Assembly (NCBI GenBank): GCA_028641055.1
Contig: CM054060.1
Location: 299,773,835 to 299,837,834 of the forward strand
Source of the DNA: Alopecurus myosuroides
Taxonomy: Eukaryota > Streptophyta > Magnoliopsida > Poales > Poaceae
Direction: 5' to 3'
DNA: 64,000 nt
The notes under the pieces are model-generated. The model saw nothing but the letters and a program-made list of their open reading frames with translations, searched no databases and was not told the DNA's origin. A program made the translations under genes and the position numbers. Positions 22,281 through 35,669 of this stretch are shown one piece after another (position 1 is the first letter of the stretch; the number at the start of each line of letters is the position of its first letter).

Positions 22281-23280
22281 GTAGCGCCCAAAATTTTGCC
22301 CAAACTTCTCGCTCAGCCCCAACGGAAATAATGGGCCAAATTTCCGGCCCAAATTATGTTTTCAATCCCTGGTGAAATTAAGAGGCTACTCCGAGTACAC
22401 ATGCGTGCTAAATGCACACACGAGCAAGACATACGTGCTGCCTAACTGCTAAAAAAAGGTCTCTTTTTTTTTTTTTGCATGAACGCTAAAAAAGCTTCAC
22501 GGGTGTCAAAATTGCACTAGCTTCCCTTCCCTATGTACATATCGTTGCATTTTGATCCAGACCCGACTCTAAATTTCGTGGAACACTTAATAAGTGATCC
22601 CGTTGTTGTCGTCATATGCAATGTCGTTCGCCTATCTTCGACCGCAAGCATCAGTGCCGCCGCATGCGTACTAGCTAGTAGCTCAGAGCCGCACAAATCC
22701 ACTATCACTCAGTTGTCATGTGGTTCTTCATCGATCTGCATGCGGTACTTGTCGGGACCGGAAGGTGTATGTATGTCTCAGAGCCATGCGGGCGACCCAT
22801 GCCGCTGTCACTGATGGACTTCCCCGAGACGCTGGCGTGAAGCCCGCTAGGTTGGAGGAGGGTGACCGACATGGCCATCGCGCATCCCAAACCCGAGAAT
22901 GCATTTGTCTCGTGCCCATGCATCGTCTGGCTCTCTACTGAGCATGTCACCATCTCATGGATCATGGTGGAGAATCCCATCGTGTACGACCTCCCGACGC
23001 CGACAAATGTGGGATGTTCCCTCTGGTGTGGATTGAGGCAATAAGGGGGGGTGGACGATGAGTGTCCGACGGAGAGGAAGATCCAAAGGCACGAACACGA
23101 TGCATGTCTTATAGCCAATAATTACATCGAGTTTCATGAAATATTACGTGGACCCGGTTATGATCTCGGGAAATTGACATTTCGTCGTCGAGCTTTACAA
23201 GGCTCCTTTATTTCATATTACAAAGATTTCTAACCTATCAGTGTGCGTGGCATTCCGATGCCGCGCGTTATTATTTTGTG
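22281..23280. other. Unrecognised stretch with a 137-codon minus-strand ORF
   Basis: The longest frame is on the minus strand (22705-23118), with overlapping open frames on the plus strand. None shows a domain, signal or family phrase that I recognise. Composition is balanced, so this may be a decayed gene fragment, but coding status is not supported. Confidence 0.3.
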
Positions 23281-24650
23281 CTAGGAGATAATTAACATAT
23301 ACCATTTCATGTGTTGTGTTTCCATTGCATGTTATTAGGGTCCTTGCTTTATGTTAGGATATTGATAATCAAACCCTGCTAGGTAGGTCGTGGATCTTTA
23401 AATTCTCCAATATTTTCATTCTCTCGCGCTTGAACCTTGAATCCTTAAGTTCCTTCTCCGACTGGACATGGCCACCATCTTCTCAATGGTGAGGAAAATC
23501 ACTTATGAATATTCTCTCACTTTGCCTCTACCATATGGTATGGTGACGTTGCGATCGCTTGATAGCGGACTTTCTAGCTCCTCAACAATTGCTAACGCAT
23601 AGCTTCAACTGGGACTTTTGTGTCGTATGAAATGCCACATTTCCTGATATCGCTATGGTTATCCCGGATATGATAAAAACTAATGTAAGAGTATGAAAAT
23701 TCCAGGTGATTTCCCATATAGGATGCCACATGTGTCAAAAACCTTCTCTTACTCGCCTAGTTTTCTAGTGATTGTGGACTTATACAAAGAAATAATTGAT
23801 CTGGTCTCTTATGATTACATGATACTTGATTCTCTCCTCATGCGACGAGAAAATAAAAAATAAACCTTCAATCTTTACACCTCTTATTTTGCATGTACTT
23901 TTGGACCTTCCTTTCTCTATGACCGCACGAAGTATAACCAAAATGAATAACCCTTGCATGCATTGATTTTGCGTACATGGAATATTTATAGAATAAATTA
24001 TGAAATATTTATAAACTTGAAAAGGGATTGTGCCACAAATTACTCTTAATGATTAACTCATGGAATCATAAATAAAATCAAACGTTGTGACTCGTGGTTA
24101 AGTAAACGTCATTATGTGTGAACCAAAAAATATCGTCAACAAATAGAAATCTATAAATTGTGAAAATAATCAACTCTTAAGTTGCTATAATTTTTTGAAT
24201 AAAATGGTAGAAAGTTTTGACACGACAAATAGTTTTAAATGTCATCTGCCATTCGTTGGGAGGAAATGGAGTGGAGAAGTTGAACATGAAGTAATAGAAG
24301 GTACATTAGTTTAACATAAAAGATCAACCTTTTGATAACAATGTACCACTATAATAGTAATTAAAAATAGAAAATGATTGTAATAATAAAAGCATAGGTG
24401 GTATCTAGCTAACAATTGGCGATGGAGGAAGTCCCACGCGGTCAATTCTGATGTACTACCTTCATTTCTAAAAACAAGGCACATAATATATTTCAGAAGT
24501 CAAAATATCCAAAAAAAAATCACGAAGTTAACAGAAATAACATTAACATCTACAATACAATACAATACGATATCAATATCGTTGTATATATCATGAAACG
24601 TAGTTTCATGTGACATATAAATAGTATTATATGTGCAAAAAAAAATATCA
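23281..24650. repeat. Old internal duplication, copy A
   Basis: Matches 25720-27800 in the same order with many substitutions and indels: CTAGGTAGGTC (23380 / 25789), AGCTTCAACTGGGA (23601) and its counterpart at 26846, CTCTTATGATTACAT (23806 / 27040), and GATATCAATATCG-type sequence (about 24570 / 27715). AT-rich, without genes. It preserves the uninterrupted site of the retroposon found in copy B. Confidence 0.7.
24445..24650. repeat. Possible MITE remnant within copy A
   Basis: ACTACCTTCATTTCTAAAAA followed by CAAGGCACATA is reminiscent of the common grass miniature-transposon end (CTCCCTCCGTTTCTAAA-type). A degenerate counterpart is at about 27620. No opposite terminal repeat could be matched, so the assignment is weak. 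Confidence 0.25.
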
Positions 24651-25599
24651 GTGGGTAGATGGACGAGATCTCAAACATGCTAGCTAGCCAGGACAATGGG
24701 CGGACCGACGTATGGGTGGTGGCATGCGGCTTGGCAACATTTTGTGTGTGACACTAGCTGCCAAGAATTGGCGAAGGAGTGTGAGCAGTTGACGGCGATA
24801 GATCGGCATACATCGCACCGGCCATGTATACCTAGGAGGGAGGGATCGATAGGCATGTGGCTAGGATCACCCAGGAAGACCCATGGAACGTGACTCCACG
24901 CGTCTTGTACGCATGCATGCATAGATGGAGGAACTAATAAGTAGTCATGCATGGATTTGGCCATGTAATAGTTAGTATTGACCGATACTTGTGCCGACCA
25001 TGCATGCAAATAAGGTGGCAAAGTGGAGATGATCCTTCCGTTTCTGGTAAGCCTTTTGGGTACACGACCTAACAGCATCCCACCGAGGCCGTGTTTGCCA
25101 ATTTGGTTGAGGGGGTCGACGCGACCGGGAAAGATGTAATTTGAGAGGGGTCATTCGCAATCATAGCATGCACAGAACTACCGAAAAAAAGATGTAATTT
25201 TACGACCTCGGTTTGCGAGCGGCCACCACAGGATAAAAACTATAGGATTTGAATTTGTTTTCTAAAAGTACTTGCTTTCGTGCAAACCACATCATTTACC
25301 AATCCCCCTTATCTTTGCTATCCCCACATCGATGCGCCATAGACCAAGGCTTGAGTTTTTCATCCGAACTCCTGAAAAGCTCTCTGACTCCTACGGAATC
25401 ACCTCGAACGGCGCTCGTATGCAACTCTCAAGAATAAATACATTAACGGTGAAATAGTTGAGCACGTAGGTATCTATTATTTCATGTGTCGTTTTGTCGT
25501 CGCGTTTTCAGGGCTATTACCTATCATTTGATGTGGAATTTTATGGTTGTGTTATTATTTCTATGATAAGAACTAGCTATCACCTATCATTTGTTTTGT
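24651..25599. other. Spacer between the two old duplication copies
   Basis: Contains a 132-codon minus-strand frame (24680-25078) and repeated GCATGC words, but no recognisable domain. Nothing supported as a gene. Confidence 0.35.
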
Positions 25600-27800
25600 C
25601 ATGTCGTCATCTAGCGTTATAAGGCTCCTTTATTTTATGTTAGAAATAATTCCAACTAATCATTGCATGTGGCATTTCACTGTCGGCGGGCGTTATATTT
25701 TGTGTTGGTACATAATTTATACCCATCGTTTCATGCGTAATTTTTTACCGTCGCGTGTATTTTCTGTTAGGATAACGATATTGGAACCCTAGTAGGTAGG
25801 TCCTCAACCTCCAAATTCTCCAATCTTTTCATTCTACCCCATTTGAACATTGAATCCCATAGTTTTCTCCGCCACCATACTCTTTGTATCTCGGCTATGA
25901 CCATCATCATCTCTAATGCTGCGGACAATCACTCATCAATATGCTTTCACTTTGCATCTAGCATGTTATTGTGATGTTGAGAGTGCTCAAGAGTGGAGTA
26001 GTTAGCTCCACAACAACTTCAACCGAGACTTTTTTTTTGAAAATCAATAGCATATATTTATAGTAGCGCATAATACCTGGTAGAGACACATGAACTGTCT
26101 ACAACGATTACAAAATAGAGTCTATAAAAACTAGAAAATTTTCTAGATCTTCAACCTCTTCCTTCTTTCATATCATAATTTTATTCTTTTTTCTAATTAA
26201 ATGTGGCCATAGAAAAAAAAACTTTAGATGTCAAAACACACACCAACAAATACGTATGGGGTTTCTCCCATAATTTTAAGCTGCAATGCTAAGGCTACGT
26301 GCATGCACGCAACCATTAAAGTTTTCTACATAATCGGCAATAGTACCAACACCAATGTTTCAAGGAATAAGTCGACGTCGTCGGGGAGCCAAGAGAACTA
26401 ATCACCATTGTCGAGAACATAGAAATCGGGACAAATATTGCGAGGAAATATATCCTCATGGCAACCATGAGAAAGAATATCATAAATTGATCCGGCGAAG
26501 CAAGATCAATTGGACCATATCTAGAAGAATTTAATATTCCACCACCACCATTAACGTCGGGAAGGAGAGACCTCTTTGTCGAACAAAGTTCCGCAGATCA
26601 CCTCTCATAGACAATGTAATCTCCATCGATGCGGATGGCAAAGAACACGGGTACCAAAATCCTAATCTAATATATTAAAAGCACTACTTATTGAAAAATC
26701 CACTCATATATCGGGTTCCCCGCCCGTCCTGAAGTCGGCAAAGCCGACCGGAGGAGGGGGAAACGATGTATAGAGCAGGCGGAGCTAGAGGTGGTTGCTA
26801 GGTTTGTGAGTGGAGTCGTGGCTATTGGAGTGTTGTGAGTTATATAACTTCAACTGGGAATTTATGTCATATCCAGTTTTCTGATATGGATATGGCTATG
26901 CCAGATATGATCAAAACTAAAATAAGAGTGTAAACAATTTAGGTGATTTTACATAGAGGAGGCTCTAGAGGAAATAAACCCTCTTTTACTAGCCTGGTTT
27001 CCTAGTGGTTGTGGACTACCAAAGAAATAACCGATTTGATCTCTTATGATTACATAATACTTATCCTCTCCTTATGCAGCGAGAAAATAAATATAAACCT
27101 TCAATCTTTTCATCTTCCTTTATGTATGTCCCCACGGACCAAAACGAATAGCACTTGCATGCATTGATTTGGCGTATATAGAATACTCATATAATAAATA
27201 TGATTTTCATTTTTCAATTAGAATTTGAAGAAATAACACTCAAACGAGATGAACTCATGGATTAAGAAAACATCATTGTAAAAATAAAATAAAACGCCAA
27301 ATAGAAATATGTAAAATATGGAAATAATCACATCTTAAGTTGGCTTACTTCTTGAAATAAAAATGGCAGGAAGTTTTGACACAAAAAGTAATTTTAAAAA
27401 GCAAACTCCATCCATTGGGAAAACATTTAAGTGCATGCATACATGGAGTAATATTGAAGGTACATTATTTCTTAACATAAAATGTCAACTATTATACCAG
27501 TGTAGCACTACAATAGTAACTAGAAATAGAAAATGATTGTGATAAGCCAAACAGTGGGTCTAGCTAGCAGACGATCCAATTTGGAGGCAGTATGACACGG
27601 TCAATTTTGATTACTAATGGACAACCTTCATTTTCAAAAATAAGGCGCATAAGAAATTCAAGTTAAACTATCCAAACTTTCACGAAGTTAATAGAAAAAA
27701 AAGATCTGCGATACAATATCAATATCGTTGGATGCTTCATAAAATCTAGTTTCATATGATATATCAATATTATAATAGGTATAAATAATTTTGTCAATCA
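25600..27800. repeat. Old internal duplication, copy B
   Basis: Diverged counterpart of 23281-24650, lengthened by the insertion at 26029-26845. The divergence is far greater than between the 22-kb units, so this duplication is much older than the array. Confidence 0.7.
26029..26845 (-). mobile_element. Retroposon-like insertion, minus orientation
   Basis: Flanked by AACTTCAACCGAGA (26015-26028) and AACTTCAACTGGGA (26846-26859), which match at 12 of 14 positions. Copy A has a single AGCTTCAACTGGGA at 23601-23614, an empty-site equivalent. The left end begins with a run of nine T, i.e. a poly(A) tail on the minus strand; the opposite end is GC-rich. This is the signature of a non-LTR retroposon or processed sequence. 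No coding region was recognised in its 817 bases. Confidence 0.6.
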
Positions 27801-28489
27801 AAATTTTCATATTACATAGTTTGACCATCGAAAAAGGTTATAGACCCGGTTTTCAGGAATGGATGGTGTATATGTTATATGTCTTGGAGAAAACCTTAGC
27901 GTCCGTGCAGGTATCCTCGCCCAAATCACGATCATCTCTTCTAAACTCGTCTTTATCACTATCGGCCCCCACCATAGCCTTTCGGTCATCTTTGTTGTTA
28001 CAATGTTCGCATTATTAATTATTTTATACGCAATACATTACTATACTAAAAGTAGTTGCTATTTTATGGTTTCATTAAAATTAAACAGTTTGTGATTTCA
28101 TGGGGTCGGTGTGCCTTTGCTTCCAATAATGGGGATTTAATGAAATTTATTTGTATGGCCTTATTTTCTAAGAAATGTAAATAATCATCTCTCATGTGAA
28201 TAAAAATGGTCATACAGAAATAAAACATGACGTGTTTGAGGCGATAAAATCATGAAACTCGGCGTGAAAGTGGGACTTCTTCCACGCAAAGTGTTGATGA
28301 ATTTTTTTAGTACTTTCAATTTTTCTAACAATAATCCGATCACCGAATTGAGTGATTCTAGTTGTGTTGGAAAGTATAAGTAAAGGGATATCGTTTGATA
28401 AAATGTAAATAAAAAAACTAAAATTCGGAGGCTATTAGGGAGAGATATTTTAATACTTAATAGAGAAGTGGTAAATACATAAAATCTTT
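27801..28489. other. AT-rich spacer, nothing recognised
   Basis: Only short frames in several phases; no repeats or motifs that I can support. Confidence 0.35.
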
Positions 28490-29130
28490 TAGATGATGCC
28501 GTTGCTGCTACTTCATGTCTTCATCTAGCTAATTCTTTCACTGGGAGGTAATTCCTTCATCTTTAGGTCTATGTTTTTGTGTGTGCAAAGAACCGTGGCA
28601 AATGAAGAAAAATTGAACGGTACAAAACACCTCAACCAAAAAGAAAATTACAATTAAATCCTTGAGGTTCCCTTTGCCTTCAACCTCCAGACCGTGTCGA
28701 TGGCGCTCCTCCTTGAGCCGGTCTGACCTTGTTGGATGCGGACAGGAAGTTGCCGAATGGGTCAAGACGACCACATCCGTCCCGGAGATGAAGAAGAAGG
28801 AATGACCGCCGATGAAGCTCCTTGATGATCCAAAGCTCCCCACAGCCAGAAGAAATCTTCAAGGACCACACCACTCCCACAAGCTTCTCCATGTCGCTGT
28901 TGAGATAGAGCTGAAGCCAAGGAGACTTCATTGGACAAGACCCGCCGCCACCATCTGAGCGCCCCCACCGAACCTTAACCCTTAAATCAAGAAAACGAAG
29001 CCCTTCTGCCGACGGGGGCCGAGATCCACCCTGACTTCATGGAACGAAGGCCACAAAAGCGAGTCAGATTGGCTGCGGAGACGACAGGGGGCGGAGGAAA
29101 CCTAATCGCCGGTGCAGGTTCTCTCGGGCG
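28490..29130. repeat. Exon-like segment plus GC-rich repeat block
   Basis: Bases 28490-28590 resemble, on the plus strand, the minus-strand exon-like segments of 20400-21775 (GATGCCGTTGCTGCT, then TTCACTGGGAG|GTAATTCC, then CATCTTTAGGTCTA). From about 28620 to 29130 the sequence is GC-rich and resembles dispersed transposon-derived blocks common in Triticeae (GACCGTGTCGATGG, TTGGATGCGGACAGG, GGCGGAGGAAACCTAATCGC). A further CTCTAGGTCTAGTTCTTGTG lies at about 29200. No intact ORF. Confidence 0.4.
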
Positions 29131-31329
29131 AATGGCACACTTTATGAGACTTAAGTTCCTCTCGCTGTTACTTATTGTTAACGAAAGAAATAAAAACATC
29201 TCTAGGTCTAGTTCTTGTGTTGCTCTGGTGCGTGTTATCACCTGTTATTTCATGTGGAATTTTGTTGACATACATTATTAGCTTCGGTATTTTTTGCTGG
29301 GGGTATTTACAACCTATTATTTCATATGCGATTAGTGTATTTATTTTATGAAAGTATAGACACTGTAGAGAACAAACACTCAAGGAACAAGGATGTACGT
29401 ATGCATGTAGGCGGCGAAATACAGTTGACACCACCACCACAAATGCCCCGAATTATGATCAATATTAGTCAACCTCCTTTATCGGCAGCTTATGTCACCT
29501 AAGCTATGTGTCCAAAAGTTACCTTTTGATTATCACCATAACAATTTGACAAGGATTTTAATTAATAGTTGTTCTTATATTGCAAGGCATTCGTCTTCGA
29601 GTTGTCTAAAACGTGTGTACATGGTCGGCGATAATGACAAGGCCACAATGGTAATTATGATGTGCAATCGACGTCACCTTGTTCACCAATACTAGGTTGA
29701 CACATTTACAAAAAATGGGCCTTCTGATGCCTCGTGTACCCGTTAATGTCAACTATGGCCTTTGTCAAAGTAGGAAGGCATCAGATTACCTTGGCCTCTT
29801 TGTGCCCCTCTAGCCCTTGTGGTCTTGTCTAGGAGGAGCTAGGTAAGGAGTCCCATCTGAATAGGTTTTCTTTACGTCCTAGGAAGATTTCAACAACGCA
29901 TTATGTTTTGCCTATGGTGATGTCACTTTGTCACCACATGGTCTCGACCGAGTGTGATCTTTTGTCTTCGCCGTCCAATTATATACGGTCGTCATGTAGT
30001 CTTGGTTACCGTAGTTGGCGGACATTGTTGACAAGTTGAAAGAAGGGATGACACAAGTGGATTCAGAGCAATCTCGCGAACGCTATGCATCATTGCCTTC
30101 CAGGGACATAAACATCAAGCCGATGCATGTATGGGCCAAGAAGGAATCAAATTTGGGCCCAAATTTCACACGAGAGGGAGACCTATCTCTTCCCATCCAC
30201 TTCCCCCACACCTTCCCATGATACGCTCCCCATTCTCTCCATCTACCCAATCTAGATCAATGCCGCCTCTCCCACCTCACCGGCAGGTCCCTCTGCCGCC
30301 GCCTCCTCCTCCCACAGCCCTGGCATCCTCCCTACTTCTGTCCCCTCCCGTGCAAGACCCTCCCTTTTGTTCTTCAACATCAGATTAACCGCGATGCGAC
30401 CTCACCACTAACCGACGCACTTCCGCCCAGAAGCCACATCGTCGCGGCCGACTGGCTCGCTGGTGGGTGCGTGTGCCAAAGTTTCTTTTGCATCCCAGGG
30501 TAGCATTGACTATGCAATTGCGTTTCCGCCATGGTGGCGACCCTTTGGTGCCACATTGTGTTGGTCCGTGTTTTATCTTTCGAATTTACAGGAATCACTA
30601 TGGCCCCTTCCCTCATTCTCGCTATCGTATGCCTCCGCATACGTGTGAGAGGCACTCCTTGGTATTATTTAGGTTGGTCCCTATACTATCTAGTTTATGT
30701 TCTGATGGTAATAATCTAGTTTATGGTATTATTTAGGCAGAGCTTGCATTTTCGGTGCGAGGTGTCGTTCATATCGGTCTGTGCTGGATCCACAAATTGC
30801 CTTTTGGTGATGTGGACATCGATCGCGCCGATGCATGTGGCGAGATATCGACTTGTTTTGTCTTCCGCCATTGTTGGATATGGTTGTTTCCTCTGAGGTG
30901 TCGGCACCTACCATATAACCCGTGCCCGTACTTGACGTGGCTTCACGGTATTTTTCGAGAGACTTTTTTATCTAGAAAAACAATCTATTGGAAGCTATAG
31001 CCTATACCCAACACGACAAATGCATCGACGACGTCAAAGAATTTCGTCACATGTTGTGGTAGAACCGCATGTACTACACCACACATCCATCGAATGATTG
31101 TTAAGTAGAGTTCATACGTACTTGTAGCCCCAATAATTGCCTAGAGAGAGCGCGCTAGAAATAAAATAATTATTTGCACTTACTCTCTCCTCTCGTGACA
31201 TACTAATCTAAGGAGAGAAAAAGTGTCATTATTGGCCAGGTGAGGGAGAGAATTGATACTACTAGGAGAGAGAATTAAGGGGAGTAATTAGCGGGGAAAT
31301 CAAAGAGACGGAGAGACTTTGCAGCCCCC
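29131..31329. other. Intergenic stretch, no gene supported
   Basis: Short frames only. A small inverted repeat pairs CTTCTGATGCCT near 29719 with AGGCATCAGA near 29784, MITE-like but without defined ends. A 68-codon frame at 30015-30221 (MADIVDKLKEGMTQVD) reads like protein but has no recognised family. Confidence 0.35.
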
Positions 31330-34300
31330 ATTTCGAGCGAGATAATTAAGGAAAGTTATTAGATGGTGTGCAGCCAATGAGATGGAAAGGATTGCCACCC
31401 CGCGGATCGCGCCGCGCATCGCATCTAGACCGTTGGCTCGGATCCGACGACGCGAGGCCGCTGGCAACACACCAAACGCAAACAATGTCATGCCCCACCC
31501 CGAGCCCCATCAATCCCACGTCCACGCTGCTGTCCTCTTCTTAGAGCAAAGAAAAAAAACACCGCTTGCCTCTTCTTCTCCCACGGACACCACGTCCGCC
31601 GCCACCGTCGTGCGCAGATCCCGTCGGGCTCCGGCGGCTTCTCGCACCGCTGACAGCATCACCGGCACAAGCTCCTCCTCTTCTCTCTATTCCATGCCTT
31701 GGAGCTTCCGGTCAGCAGCCCACCACAAACCCAACTCGCCCACAATTCCGGCTCAGATCTTTGGCTCCGATGAGAAAGAGGCGGCACCGGTCTCCCACGA
31801 ACCACGGCCTGCCAGCCGGCTTTATCACTGTAGCGAGCATTTCCTAGGGAGGACGCGAGCAAAGGGAGGGGTGCTCTTGTTGTCGTCCGTCACACGCTGC
31901 AAGGAACCCACGGATGGGACGGCGGCGTTGTTGGTTCCCGGTCTGGCCGCCATCCTCTACCGTTCGATTTCGATCCATCCACGACGAGGTAAGCTGCTTG
32001 TTCCGGCCCACTCATTCGATTCGACCTAGCTTGTGCCGGTAAGAGGCGTGCTGTCCTCCACCGCATGCATCATGTTCGTGCTAATGCCTCACTCACAATT
32101 GCCACACGCATGTTGTAGCTTTTGTATGCACACATGACACACCATAGTTTGCTTTATATGCATACCCAATTGACCAAATGAGGATGTTTGAGTGCCCCCG
32201 CTGCCTGTTAAAACTACACAAATATTATTTTGGAGGAACTGGACTTATCTTGCACCCGGCTGATGCCATCATTTTTTTTTCCATTGACAGTTAATCATGC
32301 CCAGAATATTCACAAACAAAACGAGAGAGGAGCCACCGCCCTGGAGCTACGGCGTCCCGGCTGGCTTGTTCCCAGCGCGCCCGTGCGTCGACGCGCGATG
32401 ATCCGTCGAGCTCGCCGGACTGCGTCACACGTGTTGCCAAAGGGTCACAGTGAGGTGCTTCTCGGTGGAGAGGGTGTGCCGGCTACGAGGAAGAGACATC
32501 CCCTACATGAGCCACGGATGGCTCCTTTGAGGAGTGGACGGCCACTTGTTCTCAGGCGTAGCTACGGCACCTCGCTGACCTGCGGCCCCGGCCCCACCTG
32601 GACTCTGGCTTCCCCATGGCCTGCATCGCCGGTCCTATGAGGCCTTCTCCTCTTTGTCCTTTTTATGGTCGCCAACATCCGCGGGTGAGGCTAACTCTTA
32701 GTGCCTTTCCTTCATGTAATTATTTCCATATGTGCTAGTGCTACTGGAAGACACTATTGCAACGATTTGTGTCATATGTGAAAAGCTTAGCCCACCAGGC
32801 CTGCATCGATTCCGCTTAAAAATTTATCTTTATTTGTAGTTGTACAACTAGATGTCCGACGTGTTCCACAATGGTGGAAGCGGCATGCTGCTAGTGTCGC
32901 TGGAGAGGCGTCGGCCTGCTGCTCGAGGCGCTGGACGACAAGGAATTCCTCGAGTATTGCGTCGTCGAGGTAGTCCGTCCCTCCAACCCCGGTGCTTTTG
33001 TGTGTACGTTTCATGCAAATGGTCATGGCTATTGGGTTCCATGTGATGATGGCTATCATGCTTTCTTTTGTTTCTGGATAGTATATCTCTGGTCCAGTGC
33101 TAGTAGTCCATGGCGTCTTTGTGTTGCTAGAAATTCATAAATTTTATTTTTAAGGTCTGTTTGTGTTGTTGTTGGATGTTACAGGTTGGTGTTGTAGAAG
33201 TATTGATCTAATATTTTGTAGGAGGGAAAATAGCACCTTATTTGCTGTGGTTTGATTCTGACGACAACACATATAAGTATTGATTATTACCATCGGTTTA
33301 TCTAGCAAGACTTCACTTTGTAGTATTTATATTTTACATGATGAAATGTGTAGATAGTGGGGTATGTTTTCCAGGTTATTTGGTGATTGTACTCATTCAT
33401 TTTATTCTGAGAAAGACATGGTCATTAAAACCCTGCCTGTGTATCTCTTAGAGTTTTACTCATTGGTAGCACATTCTAGTGCCATCATTTTATCCAGGGG
33501 CATCATCATATTTTGTTTCAGTTTTCCTAGCTGTACAAAAGGACCTAGCGGTATTAATTTTGCTGTCCAATTTGGACGACTTGTACAGTTTGTAGTGCAA
33601 ATACGATTTGAAGCATAGAAAGGAACAACAACACTTGATTTTACTTGATTCATCAACAATGTTCTGCTTTGCTCATATTACTTGCATAATCTACATGAGT
33701 TGAGTGCTCTTTATATTACTAGTAAATACGACATGGTAATCTAAACCTGCTTGAACATTGCAAGAACTTTATGCTCATACCATATTTCTTTTTTCTGTAG
33801 GTGAATAGACTGTCCTAAGACAAAGAGCATGCTTATATCCATTGCGAGCTACTTCTCATGCTCTTGAGCTTCTATTTCGACTGGTTCCTCCTTCACCTCC
33901 TCCGTTGTTATCGTCGGATAGTTTAGGTGAAATGCCTGGTTCTTGTCTTGTACTTGCTTTGTTCTCTGCTCTGTCCATGGAGTTGATAATGATCTTCTTA
34001 TTTAGGACTTTGTGATGTGGTTATCTGAATTAGGACTCTTCGTGCTCTGCATATATTTTCCCTTGTATAAATAATAATGCTCCTGTTGCAAAGAATGGAG
34101 TGTTTTAGTTCTTTTGAACTCTATCAATTAGTATACATATGTATGGATAGTTATGCACACAGAGACGCCATTTACTTTGGTCTAGATACTTTCCAAGTCT
34201 CGGTCTCATTGGCACACATAAGTGTGTCCCTTGTACTTGAGCATATTGTGTGTGTATTACCCGTGACTATCCTCATTCTATGACAACGATGATATCGTTG

Positions 34301-34530
34301 GTAATAAACATGTTAACGATGAACTTTTTTCTGCTATTATCTACAGTGGGTCTGGTGCAGCACGGGACGGTGACGCGGCCCGATTATATGCAGAGGTCTT
34401 GCAAGTTCTGATACAGTTCAGAATTCTTTTATGATGTCCCTTAGATTACAGCTAGCAAAACTATATATCCCCCCTTGTGTTGTGCAATACTAGTTGTCGT
34501 GTCAAGTTTAGAGAAATTCTCAATCGAGAT

Positions 34531-34632
34531 AAAAATGAGCATAGATAACATGATCATACAATTTACTCGCCCGATTTAAAAAAAAATGAGCATAGATAAC
34601 CTGATCATACAGTTTACTTGCGTGATTTAAAA
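34531..34632. repeat. 51-bp direct tandem repeat
   Basis: AAAAATGAGCATAGATAAC and the following ~30 bases occur twice in a row with a few differences. Within the spacer of the plus-strand region; no function evident. The unit 2 copy is at about 56678-56779. Confidence 0.7.
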
Positions 34633-35570
34633 TTATAAACCCGCTCGTGATACAATCCATGCAATCGTCTCTCTAGGCAGCCTAGTGCCTCCTTGTCCAA
34701 CGCGTATACCTTCCGGTGTTATCTTTGGCAGGACAATTCATGTTCAAGGCATCTTTAGCAATCAAATTTTTTTTTTGAGGGGATGCAATGCATTACCACA
34801 TCCATGCTGTAGCATTGGTATATATATGCAACCACAGAGAAATACATTTTTTTTCTTTACGTACATATTTAATTGACTAGGCGAGGAGATTGACTGTACG
34901 TTGATTGTTAACACTTAATAAATATCAAATGTCTTCCTAATTTTGGGAACATTTCTTCCTCCCGACTATGCTAATCTCGCACCCGTCTGATGCTGCTGAA
35001 ATTTATTGTTTAGCTCTCTATTAGTAGTGATTTAATTCTGATGATGGCATGGATGAGAAACTTGATTTCTTAATTTAATAATCAACTTGCTAGCATCGCC
35101 GGAGCAGAGTGAATTGAATGCTAAGAGTGTGCAGTTTTACATTTTGCAGATGTCATCCACCTGGCGCTGCTGCTGCCGGCATGGCTTCTGCGTCCTTGGG
35201 TGTGCCCCTGTAGTCCTCCACTGGTCGGCAGTGGTCTCGCAGACCGGCATACGACGGGTGCTGGTGGTGGCCTCATGTGCCTCGTGCGTAGTGGTAGGAT
35301 GGACTGCCCTACCTCCTCGACTCCCGCCTTTGTGTGGTGGCGGCGATGTGGCTACAATTATCCCTGGTGGGTTCCCCTTTGATCTATGTCCTTGCTGATG
35401 TTGGGCATGGCTTGTTGTGTCGTCGAACTTATGGTGCCTTTTTCTATTAGTGGATTGTGTTGTTGTATCTGCTATCGTGGTCGTCGTCGTGCTGGTAGTC
35501 ATGATGTACCTTGAACAATACTAGTAAGTATGCATCCGCTACAACTAGTGCTGGTTTTTCTGAATGGTAA

Positions 35571-35669
35571 GAGATTAGCTGATCATGTTTCTAATCACTG
35601 GAACTGTTTATATATTGACGTGTGAGCTGCATTTAGCAAGTCCCCGTTTTATTGTCTTGACCTGGGCAT
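35571..35669. repeat. 99-bp direct repeat, first copy
   Basis: Matches 37059-37157 with seven mismatches and no gaps. In the second copy the sequence continues directly as CTACAAGCCGCCCCGGG. In the first copy the corresponding CTTCAAGCCGCCCCGGG appears only after about 267 further bases (near 35938), so one copy is interrupted or the other carries a deletion. Confidence 0.8.

Noticed and set aside
22705..23118. 137-codon minus-strand ORF as a gene
   Set aside because: Overlapping frames on both strands, no family phrase and no splice or promoter context.
26660..26690. TCTAATATATTAAAAGCAC as a possible Helitron 5' end
   Set aside because: No CTRR end with a preceding hairpin was found, and the stretch lies inside the retroposon-like insertion defined by its flanks.
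31382..32029. 215-codon plus-strand ORF as a protein gene
   Set aside because: Low-complexity Ser/Arg/Pro/Ala composition from GC-rich DNA, overlapped by other open frames and crossing a good splice donor at 31989. No domain is visible.
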